From Morella rubra (Eukaryota > Streptophyta > Magnoliopsida > Fagales > Myricaceae), in assembly GCA_003952965.2 (NCBI GenBank), contig CM025854.1, positions 20,444,111 through 20,508,110 on the forward strand: DNA of 64,000 nt, read 5' to 3'. Below, piece after piece: positions 33,832 through 44,325 of the stretch. Under the pieces are notes generated by a model. That model did no database searches. It was not told the DNA's origin and saw nothing but the letters and a program-made list of their open reading frames with translations. Numbering within the stretch: position 1 is the stretch's first letter; each line of letters begins with the position of its first letter. Both the position numbers and the translations under genes were made by a program.

Positions 33832-34678
33832 CAGTTTCTTCAGATCCAATTAAGCTCAACATGACATCTACAAAATCCTTTGTTTTATTTTCATCCTTCG
33901 TCTGGAGATGCTCTTCTATGATCTTCTCAAGAAAGGCATCGAAAATCTTACGAACAGCCTTCATTTTTCGTGTCAGCCCCTGAAGGTCAAGGGGCGCAAG
34001 ACAAGGAATATAATCACCGATGTTTGGCATGGCAGATAGATGCATACCCTCTTGGATTAGAACCTTGAAACCTCTCTCATCAAGATCCTTGTCCATGTAC
34101 TTCTTCCCAAACACCATGCGACAACTCATATCTGCGCTGAGAGATGAAACCTTGGCACTGAGATCAACCGCAACACAATTACGAGCAGCCTCTTTAATAA
34201 ACTTTATCAACAGACCGAGCTCCTCTTTTCTCATGGATTTGAAAGAATCGATTTTACGGTTACTAAGAAGTTCAAGGATGCACATCTTGCGTATGTTGCG
34301 CCAATAAGAGCCGTATGGAGCAGAGGCCAAGTTCTTTTGACCATACAAGATATTCTTCGCAGCCTCCTGAGGTGGTCTACTGGCAAACACGAGGTCATGT
34401 GCTTCGAGGAACAGCTCGGCAGCCTGAGGGGAGGAAGCAACAATGGTAGGCACCAAGCCTAACCGCAGGTGCATGATGGGGCCATGTTTTTGGGCAAGTC
34501 TATGCAGATCATGGTGAGGGAATTCCCCTAACATATGAAGGCTTCCAAGGAGAGGAAGCCCTTTTGGACCGGGGGGTAAATTCTTTTTCTTGTTCCTGAT
34601 TTTCCAACCGCAATCGAGCAGGAGATAAACAAGCACAACCAGGGCAACTATTGTCCACGTCCAAGCCATAGTGGACAT
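33832..34678 (-). pseudogene. P450 exon 1 fragment (copy 6)
   Basis: Start codon, anchor, hinge and 282 codons are open and nearly identical to copies 1 and 5. The sequence breaks within the SEET codons before the exon 1 donor and runs into E2b terminal sequence. There is no intron or exon 2, so neither the I-helix nor the heme loop is encoded. The last ~60 bp (AATTAAGC, ATCTACAAAATCC) match copy 2 rather than copies 1 and 5, a sign of a recombinant. TATA box intact at 34758-34765, so transcription is possible. Confidence 0.85.
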
Positions 34679-34757
34679 GCTTCGTTCAGATCAGCCGGTT
34701 ATGGCTGAGCTCAGTGGTGCCTAAGGTTGTCCGGGCAGTTCGGTTAGCTGCAACAAG

Positions 34758-34765
34758 TATTTATA
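34758..34765 (-). promoter_or_regulatory. TATA box of P450 fragment copy 6
   Basis: TATAAATA at the same spacing as in copies 1 and 5. Confidence 0.5.
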
Positions 34766-34769
34766 TCCA

Positions 34770-35882
34770 TAGTGAAAACATCACCGTTCGTAGGGCCCAC
34801 GAATTATGGTTCAAGTGTCACCTCGAGTCTTTCAACTAATAATTTGGTTCAAACTGTCAAAATTTATAAATACGAATCATATCTATATCTAAGGATACTT
34901 AGAAAAAAATAAAACTATCATATTGTGCTAGGTAGCCTATTTTTTATATATTTCGACCAGTCGGATTTTAATAAAGAGCCAACAAAGCCTTTTGGTAGTT
35001 TGAAGACTAGGACGTATTGCATTTATAAATGTTTTAAAAAATTCAGTGATGTGAAAATTAGATAGATTGGGGTTTTATTGAATTTTTTGAAAAAAGAGTA
35101 AAAGTTTTAAAATATATTTAGAAAATGTTTGAAAATTTTGGAATTTTAAGGAAAAAAGTGAAGAGAGATGATTTGAGTGAATTTTTTATATTTATTTTGA
35201 TGGAAAAAAAAGGATTTGATGGGAAGAAAAATGATTTGAGTGAATTTTTTATTATATTTTTAACTTTCGAATAAAAATAAAAAAGAGAATGAAAATTATT
35301 TTTGGTGTGAAAAATGAATAAGTGAAATTTTTCTTGAAAAAAAAATTGAGTTAATTATGTCTGGGATTGAGAATTAATTTTGAATGGAGACAATTTTTGA
35401 CCAAATTTTCATTTACAAACAATACACGTGATGAATGTATAGTTTAAACAGATAAATAGCATTTGAATAATGATAATTTAGGAACTAAAAATAAAAATTT
35501 CTCTTTTCGCATGGGGTGAAAATCGTTGAGAATTCAACCAATCGCACAATTTATAACAAATTTAAACATTAATTTATTGTTGTTGTTGTTTCTTAATTTG
35601 TCTTAGAATTATTATTTTTCCTTCTTGTCATGTCCAAACTGTTGAAGGATAAGAGATATATATAGTTGAAGATAGTAACCCTTGACCTAAATAAACTATT
35701 GAAATAGACGTTTGGAAAGAAAGAAAAAAATTGTTGAAAGAGACGAAAGATATTAAACGATGACAGTAACCCTTAATGTTTGTTTCGCGAGTAGGACACA
35801 ACGAAAAAGCTGATTTTCTAAGATACTTTGGCTGGTAAGTTAGAAAGTTACAGACGTAAAAAAATAAAAGTTAGAAAGTTAA
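34770..35882. repeat. P450 5' flank, copy 3
   Basis: Third near-identical copy of 7100-8214. No gene was seen. Confidence 0.6.
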
Positions 35883-37990
35883 AAGATTTATAAAAAATAA
35901 ATTTACATTTTAATCCTTGAGTTTTGATCACGTTTTCATTTCAGTTTCTCATTTTCAAACTTCAAAATGTTAATCTTTCAGTATTCTTATTTTTATAAAA
36001 ACACCCTTCCGTCGAGATTCTGTCTCTTAGCAGTACTTGCCACGTCCACGAATCACTTAACAAAGCCATGTCAATGCCAACTTAGCTTCCGGTTTACTCT
36101 CATCCTCTTTGTCACCCTATGCTTCTTCTTCCTCTCCTGAGTAGCCTGTGTTGTGAGACAATCTTTATTGCACTTCAACGTCTGAAAAACCTCTTCAATT
36201 GGTACGTTCTCCTACAACAAGAGTAAAAATTCTATTACGAACTCAGATACAACACCATAAAATCATTCACTGGAAGAAAAACACTGAAACCGCAATAAAT
36301 CCCGAGAAAACAAAAAAAATATACGAACTACCGATTCATAACAAACCCAGAAACCAAAAGCATAGCCCAACAACAAAAACCACCAAAATAGAGTTCAAGT
36401 TCATGACAGATCCACGGGAAACCAGAAATCCATAAAGGAAAAGAGCCAAAAAAAAATATCTCAAAAAAAAAAGAGAAAAGAATAAAAGCATCAAAAACGA
36501 AAAATCCAAAAGTAAAAGCGCACTCTGTTTCTCGTACTAAATTCGGGGCTTCTTTTAGTACAGGCTCCGATACTTCAGCCTTGCTATTCATGGCCGACTA
36601 CAACATCCAGAAGGAGTCCACGGGGGCAGCAACGGACCCTCGCTAACAAACAAACTATCATAAATCATTTCAACAGAAGTTCACAGATTAAAAAACTTAC
36701 GCAAACAAACAAACGATCAGAGCTTCTCTGCAATTTGTCTCCAACCTAAATAAAAAATACCTATTGTTGCGTTTATCCCTACATGTTTAGCGAAAAGAAC
36801 ATTAAACAAGCAACTGGAAATTCAAAAGAAAAAAAACTCTGGAAAGATCACAAAACTAGAAGGCAAGTGTATACAGTATGTTTCAAATGAAAACAAAACG
36901 ATATGTAAAGGCAAGACCAAAAGCAAAGGGGTGGAAACATAACCATGCATTCAACTGGATATATCAAGAATACAACAAAGAAAAGGGAATCACCGGAGAG
37001 AATCATAACATTTAAATCTGAAAAGAAGGGAATACAGAGGAACCGGTGAAAAATAATGTGACAGAGCCAAAAGGTTACTATGACGTAAGCAAGATCGTAC
37101 CAAAACTAGAAGGCAAGAGACTCACTAACAAAACCTAGAGAATCAAGTATATTTCAACACGTAACTGCTGAAAACTCAGACCAAAAATAGCAAAAATAAT
37201 TATCAAGTGCGAAACCCTATGTTTTACAAATCCAGGGAAAATCAATAAACTCGACTTATTAACTAGCATGCATGGAAGAGTGTCTACCGTTCAAATGCAT
37301 ATGAAAAGACAGATAGGGAAAGGCTTACGGGATAGCAGAGCCATCAGCTATGTCAGATACGACAATGGTGGAGCCACCAAACTTTAGCTACGCAGAGAGG
37401 ATGAAAGGGAGGTCTTGCTCCACCGTGCGCTTGGGGTGCATGATACGGCCGAGCTCCTCAGAGCCAAACGCAATCTTTTAGAACTGAACGGCGTTGCTGG
37501 TCTTCGAAGCTTTAATCTTGTGCAGGTGGAATCCTCTCGTTTAAAAACGGGTGGGAAGGGAGGCCCTCCAAGTAGAGGTGAGCCGCTCCCAAAGTACCAT
37601 TTTAGTTTGAGGTAGGGAAAGAAAGAAGATCGCAATTATGTTCTGTATATGGCAAAGAAACCCAAGCTGAAGATGAAGCCGATAGAGTTGAGGACCTCGC
37701 CGAAACAAACACACACAACTAGGGAAAACGATGTCCCCATGGACGACGCCGTTTGCCATGGACCCAGCTTACTTAGAGTTGACATGGCTTATTAAGTGAC
37801 ACGTGGACCTCAGGCTGACATGGCTAGTGTTGTTGTTAAGAAGAGAGACGGAATCTTAACGGAAGGTGTTTTTGTAAAAATGAGAATACTAAAGGACCAA
37901 CATTTTGAAGTTTGAAATTAAGAGATTGAAATGAAAAAGTGACCAAAACTTAAAGGACTAAAATGTCAATTTTTCTTATAAAAAATAAAA
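35883..37990. mobile_element. TIR element E2, copy c (complete; MULE-like, carries host-gene pieces)
   Basis: Long terminal inverted repeats of about 180-200 bp at about 35895-36075 and 37785-37985. Left blocks 'cattttaatccttgagttttgatcac', 'aacttcaaaatgtt' and 'acacccttccgt..gattc' recur inverted on the right as 'gtgaccaaaacttaaaggac', 'aacattttgaagtt' and 'gaatcttaacggaaggtgt'. Long TIRs and captured host pieces (ubiquitin codons 36593-36621; minus-strand fragment about 37305-37765) fit a Pack-MULE. The target duplication was not resolved, so the superfamily is inferred. No transposase was seen. Confidence 0.7.
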
Positions 37991-38549
37991 GTTTAAAGGA
38001 AAAAATCACGTCCAATTTTCTCTAAATTTTAAATAAAGGTCTAAACTATAAATTCTAACATATTAAGCCCTTCAATTTCTATAATTAATTAAATTGTGTC
38101 TTGAAATAAAATTGATGGTCAAAATTGTGTCGCATGGCTCATTTATAATACATGTGGCGTAGTTTTGATGGTTGAATTTTTTTTTTATGCAAATTGATGA
38201 AATTTGATAGTTTTTAAACTCAATGTGTCAATATTTATAATTTACACTATTGTTTGAAATTATTTTGATATAGAGAGTTTAAAGTGACTTTTTTTTTTTA
38301 TAAATTTATGTTTAACTCAATTCGGGTTGTGACATAGAACAGGTTTCTAGAAGTTATACTTCATTTAGTATTTATCTTTTATTTTATCTTCACTTCAGTG
38401 TTTTCTTTTTTTGTTAATTTTCAATTCAAGTGTTTTAATTTATCTTCGATTAAAGTTATTGACTTTTAGTTTGTTTCAAAGACTTGTCTATACAAGAACT
38501 GTATCACTTTGTATAGGTTTTTTTTTTTTTTTGGCAATCACTTTGTATA
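37991..38549. other. AT-rich intergenic DNA, no gene seen
   Basis: Contains blocks loosely similar to flank A ('aattgtgtcgcatggctcatttataatacatgtggcg'), suggesting an old flank A remnant. Confidence 0.35.
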
Positions 38550-39462
38550 GGTTACTGGTTATGAATTTCACTTCAGAAGACTTTGTTTCTGTTCGAGAGA
38601 TTTTATTCTCTCTCTGGTGGATTTCAGATTTTATGGGGGTTTAAAGTTGTTTAACATTTTCTTTGTGTTTCCAGTGCGTTAGGTTGCCTCAATAATTAGG
38701 GCACACTTGAAATTGTGTGATTATTTCAGAGAGTAATATGATAGCTAAGAAAGAATATAAAAAAAATTGTAATTAATAGGATAAAAATTCGGGGTAGAAA
38801 CGACAACATCAACATTATAAAATCTCTTTGAAATTCATCGGAATTTTATATCTGGATCAGTTCGAACCAGCGCAACCAGATTAAAAAGTGAACTCAAATA
38901 ATATGCGATGGTCTAGTGTAATGTTAGGCGAATCATAAGATCAGTTGTAGGCTCGGACATTCTGAGGTCAAACTGTCAGTAAGTACTCTCACTTAAATAG
39001 TATTCATGTCTTGCCTACCGAAAATATTTAGAAGTTTTTCGTTTGCTATATAAAAGAATTTTAAGATTTTTAGGATTTTTATAGAATTGTGAATATTTAT
39101 ATAGATTAGAATTTTATAGTTTTTGTGTAAAAGTTGATGAAAAGTTTTAAAGATATTTAATTTTGTTGGAGTTTGTAAAAGGTGTAGAGAGGCATGATTT
39201 GATGCATATTGTTTAATAAAAAAGTATTGGAGTTAGGTGAAAAAGTATGGAAAGAGAAGATTTATTATAATTTTTTTAAAAAAAAATTATTGGAATTTGT
39301 GTGAAAAGTTGTTGAACGATTATGTAAAAAGTATTAGTGTTTGTGTATAAATTTTTACGATTTTTTATGTTCGTTTTGTAAATTTTGTTGAATACATTGT
39401 ATTCTATAATACTTTTGCAAACAAATATGACCTAGTTTAGGTTGAAATTGCAAAAGGCAAAT

Positions 39463-39659
39463 GAGGATTTCTTGCAATTCGGGCAGCAAATTGCACAGTG
39501 CAATTTAAAGAGAGATAGACACAACGCATAGACCCTATATCATTTAATGCTACTTATGTAAATTTTCAAGCAGCATGGGTCCTACCGTGGGGTCCACCTG
39601 TTGTGTCTGTCTCTTTCCAAATTGCACAGTACAATTCGGACAACAAATTGCAGAGGATC
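39463..39659. mobile_element. Fold-back MITE, copy 2
   Basis: 'caattcgggcagcaaattgcac...gagatagacacaac' is mirrored by 'gttgtgtctgtctc...gtacaattcggacaacaaattg'. It shares end motifs with 28743-28856. The centre differs, so the two are family members, not recent copies. Confidence 0.65.
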
Positions 39660-39711
39660 TTAATCTACAGAAGGCAAGAATGTTAGCGGATGAAAAGTGT
39701 ATTTCCCCTTA

Positions 39712-39720
39712 AAAAATTAG
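39712..39720. repeat. 9-bp target-site duplication (left)
   Basis: AAAAAATTA, repeated at 44217-44225. Unoccupied versions of the site exist near 4388 and 18625. Confidence 0.85.
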
Positions 39721-41047
39721 GTTTCATTGCCCCAGCAACCCTTTAGATAACATATTGTTGCAAATAAGCCCCTTAGTAACGTTTTCAATAAATAGCCCCC
39801 TGAGGTCAACTCATAAAAGATAAGCCTTCTCGTCCATTTTCCATCAGACCACTTAATGAAAACTACTGACTAGGATTAAAAATCCACGTCAAAGGTAATC
39901 ACCAAATGACACTTGTCCCGTTTAAATCCTCAATCCACGCTTGCGCCACATGGCTGCTAGCTCACACTGCGTTCAAACAAAAAAATGCCTCCATACGAAC
40001 GACGTCGTTCACCCCAAGAATTTGTTTCTTCAATTCTTCAATAGTTAGCATATTTCTCACATACAAACATGCTCATTGAACCCTTGTCCTCTCCTTAGGC
40101 GAATTTTCCAAGCCCTAGATTGATCTTCTTAGTTGCAGAAATGCTCGATTCACCCAACAACGTCGTAAATTGTAAATTTCCAAACTCTATATCTGATTCT
40201 AATTCTAATTTCAGCATTTGGACAGTACTGAGGTTGTGGGCTTTGGTAGAGGAGAAAGAAGAGACTTCGATACTGATTATATGCCTTTATCTTCGGTTCG
40301 AATGGTTTTTAATTTCTCTTGAACATATATGTTGATTTTTATATGTCATTTGTTTATATTTGTTAAGATTTGGGGACCCTCATGTTTCATTGATGTTAGT
40401 TAGGTCAGCATTTTTTTTGGCCATTGGTGGTTTTGTGGACCCATATGCTTTTGTTTACTTATAACTAGATAATGACATACATAGTTTTATAATGTTGTGG
40501 TCCCAAAATGTGATTTCGATTTCATTTGATTATAATGAATGTTGTGGTCTCACAGTGTTTTATCATTTTCAGTGGCTGAGTTAGTTAGTTAGTTACATGT
40601 TTGACTGGTAGGACAGCATGAGGTTTAATTATTGTTAGTTGTGTTTGCCCTTGAGGTTTGCTTCACAGTACCTGAGGTATTATAAGTCAATAAAAGCCAG
40701 ATAAATGTTACACAAGTTTAAGTTATTTTCTGCTGTTTAGGGGATGCTTTCTTGTTAGTTTAATTTTGCCCCTGAGGTTTGCTTCGCAGGACCTAAGACA
40801 AGAGATTTTACAGCCTCATGCACAATTTGCTCTTGAGTATAAGAGACTTTGAGATTATAGTGATGTAAAAGATTGATTAATGTTAGTTAAGTAATAGTCG
40901 ATCATTTGCAATAAGAAAATATGCTGACATGTGCATCTAATATGCTTTTATGTCTAGTGTTTTCACCACGTTACTCTTTAATTTGTTCTATATAGAGCTT
41001 GTGGATTATCTTACCTTATAATTGTTTCATACTCTTTTTTTCAGAAT

Positions 41048-41556
41048 ATGGTGCATGTTTTCATACACCAACAGGGATCAATTAACACTGTTGAACATAG
41101 ATACATCAGGGGAGAGGCAATGAGGATCCAGACTATTTGTCAGCGATTGTGATCAAGAATTATGCGAGGAAACATTTGGGCTACCTGAATGTGCAAAGAC
41201 TTGCATGGAGGGTCTACGATGGAGGTGTTGGTGAGTTCGTTGATAAAGGTGCTGGTGAGTTCTCAATTGTTGAGATAGATAATGATTGCTGATATTTGAT
41301 AGAGATGGTGAGGAAAATGAATACTAAGGAGTTGCACATTTACATAGAGCACGACATTGATGTTCCAGTCATTTATACTGAGGAGGAGGAGGATGATGGA
41401 GGGGCTGCCGAGGATGTCATTGGTAGGGGGTTGATGATGGATGGGCTGCCGATGATGATGATGTTGATGGAGAGGATGATGATATATAGAGAGAAGAAAA
41501 TGAAGATGTTGGGGAGAATAATCAGGAGGGTGAGCAGGAGCCTATCATTCTCATAG
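41048..41556 (+). pseudogene. MuDR-type transposase N-terminal remnant
   Basis: After a 'ttttttcag' acceptor, codons MVHVFIHQQGS...YIRGEAM, then (after stops) VRKMNTKELHIYIEHDIDVP, followed by an acidic run of E and D. This is the order of the PB1-like N-terminal region and acidic linker of plant MuDR transposases. The zinc knuckle and DDE domain are absent. Confidence 0.6.
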
Positions 41557-43583
41557 ATTTCGAGGATAATGATCCAGAGGGACCCGAGTTATATAACACC
41601 GTAGAGAACTAAGAAGAAGCTACTGTAAAGGCAAGAAAGAATGTTATGTCTTGATTTGGCTCAGCTGCTTGAGGCTAAGGATAAGCCCTTACTACATATT
41701 GGCTCAGCTATTTTGATAATGATCAGCTTGTTAGTTTTTTGTTTTGGAATATTTTGGATGGAAGTGATGATATGTATGTTTTGGGAGGATATGTAATGTT
41801 GAATTTGTTTTGGATGGAAGTGATGGGGACAATGATTTGGGAGGAGCTGTAATGTAGAATTTGTTTTGGATATAAGTACAGCTGGATATGTTTTTTAGAT
41901 GCCTTGTAAACAGCTTGAAACAGATCTTCTTTGGATGAAAAAGATGTTTTTGATACGTTGTCTTGTACCAATTTTTGATATCCTATCTTGTGTTTTGTTA
42001 TTTATTACAAGAGGCGCAATTCAGGTTGTGATCTGTTTGAAGTAATACTAGATATTTGGATCACAACTTAAAAAACTAGATATGCAAATCACAACCTGGG
42101 AAAAAAAAAAACTAGATATGTTGTTTTACGATTTGTGCTGAACCAAAATACAGAGCAAATTAAGGTCAGATAAAGCACCAACAAAGACAATAGATAAAGT
42201 TCCAGTCTTGCATTTCGTTAAGACACAAGATCAGATATGGACCACAATACAAGAGAGTTAAGTACACCAAATACACTTTCCCAACAGAGTTTTTAACACC
42301 AAATACACTTCCATATTACTATGTTGCAAAGTTCACTACACTACACTCCTACAACACTACAACCTAAACTCCCTAAACTAATTACACCAAATACTTCAAA
42401 CCATTACAAGAGTGACCATAAAGAAGACCCACAATTCAATCAATGCTATGATCAATCGATGCTGTTTCGCCTTCTACTTTTAAGCTTCCTCTTCTATTAC
42501 CTTCATTTTTTTTTATTATTGAAGGTAGGATCTCTTCGTCGTGCTGATAAGTCGAGGGGTCAACCCAAAGGAAAAATTTCATCCACAATACTTCTATCAA
42601 AACACAGATGCATTATTAGTAGATCAAGTAAATGAATATCACTGGGATAAGGGTAAAATCATAAACATCACAGAATTATTGAAAACTAAATTCTGTGATG
42701 TAGTATAAGAATCCTAAATTTAGACCCAGCTTGAAATCCTATTTTGTAATTGTTCTACCTATCACAACCAACATAAATTTCAAAGTTGAATAAAAAGTCC
42801 AAACAATATGCAGTTTTGTCTGTTGCAATTTACATTCAATATGCAATTCTGTAATGTAATTGTTTTGCCTGTTACAATTTACATTCAATATGCAGTCCAA
42901 GGTCACCTCTAATGTCACGATCTAAGTAAACATTGACCATACTTATGCCACACTCGAAAAAGAACTAATTGAGTCACAGTTAGGAACATCTATTTGAGTC
43001 TCCTTTGATGTAATAAATATCTAATGTAGAACTTAGCACCCCTGCAACATATTCACAAATTTATATATTCAATTTATTTAGGATATCATACTTATATGGT
43101 TCAATGACTATTTTGTTCCTGAATTCGATGTTATCTATAGACCATCACTTGATTATTATTTTGGGGTCATTGGGGGCAATATTGCCCCCACTACAATTGG
43201 GTCAGTACATATCTGCAATATAATTAGTAGAACCACTTCCACTCTAAGTTTTCACTTGTACATGGATGAATTTGTCTTATTTTTACCTAGAAAGAGACAC
43301 TTGAAATTACATATTCCATCTTAATTGCAAAATTTAGGATTACTTTCAATTATATTACTAAGGAGTCATTTTTTTAAAAAAAATCTTTCTAGTTTAGATG
43401 CATAACAGATCCTTTATTTATCTATGAACATATATTGGGCTAATGTTTTTCATTTTTCTATCGTTTTTTTGCTTTTTGGGATCCTGCTAATCAGTTCTAA
43501 GCAAAAAGCACCATGTTTAATCAAGTATGCTTGCCATTGAGAGACCCATTGGCGAGCCCCATGTCCACAAAAGTTCAACAGAG

Positions 43584-43790
43584 CTAAAAGGAACTGAATA
43601 TAATTGAAAATTTGTAGTTTTTATGAGATTCAATTACTTTGCTTCCACTGTATATATGACAACCATAGAATCTTTGTCCAGGGTTTGAATTTGTCAGAGA
43701 AATCCTCAAGCATGCTTGGAGCTCACAGTAGCACAAAGAAGGCTCAAGCAGGGCACCACGTCTTTTCAAGGAGACCGGACATTGTGACAA
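43584..43790 (-). pseudogene. GRF-type zinc-finger fragment
   Basis: Minus strand reads LCYCELQACLRISLTNSNPG then QRFYGC, matching the C-x-C...S-T-x-NPG-R-F-x-GC pattern of GRF zinc fingers, which are common in plant transposon-borne proteins. The downstream C-x-FF-x-W half is not seen; a splice-like GTAATT follows SGSK. Confidence 0.55.
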
Positions 43791-44216
43791 GAACTAGAAC
43801 TCTGGCCTAGAAAAAAAAAACAAAAAAGAACCAGAACACTGGCGTGAGGAGTTGGAGATGGAATCCATTACCTGTGTAGGAAGTGCTACATAAGAAGTGA
43901 GTGAGGAGAAGAAATTGGAAACCTAGGGTTTGGGAAAGAATAACTTTAGGGAAGATTAATGGAGATTTGATCATGCTATGGAAAAGAAGGGTGAGGGCAC
44001 CTCACGACGTTGCTTGACTAAGTCGTTTTTTTGTTTGAACGCAGTGTGAACTGGCTGCCATGCGGCGCACACGCTGATGTTAGATTTAAACGAGACAAGT
44101 GTCATTAGGTGGTTGCCTTTGATGTGGATTTTTAATCCTAATATTTGTTAAAAATGTTACCAAGGGCTTATTTGCAACTATGTGTTATGTCAAGGCCCCT
44201 GTTGCAATTAAGTAAA

Positions 44217-44225
44217 AAAAAATTA
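44217..44225. repeat. 9-bp target-site duplication (right)
   Basis: AAAAAATTA, partner of 39712-39720. Confidence 0.85.
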
Positions 44226-44325
44226 ATTTTTATATGTCCCCTCACTTCAATTGCTTTTCTTTTTTGGGCCCCACTTACCGTTCAAGTCCCAAATCCCCTT
44301 CCAAAGAAGTTACCGGGCAATCCAA

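Larger units (their letters stand above)
38550..39720. repeat. Duplicated segment shared with 3.29-4.39 kb (PPR 5' flank)
   Basis: Aligns with 3290-3360, 3781-4120 and 4360-4391. Relative to that copy it carries MITE-like insertions at about 39043-39430 and 39463-39659. Confidence 0.7.
39721..44216. mobile_element. Mutator-like element (MULE), non-autonomous
   Basis: 4.5 kb with terminal inverted repeats of about 230-300 bp (39721-40015 and 43985-44216; for example 'gcaaataagccccttagtaac' against its inverted partner near 44150) and a 9-bp target duplication, both hallmarks of MULEs. The plus strand keeps the N-terminus of a MuDR-type transposase (about 41048-41556) but no catalytic core. 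The minus strand keeps a GRF zinc-finger piece (43584-43790). The right TIR has lost about 70 bp relative to the left. It sits about 100 bp upstream of the PPR start codon. Confidence 0.9.
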
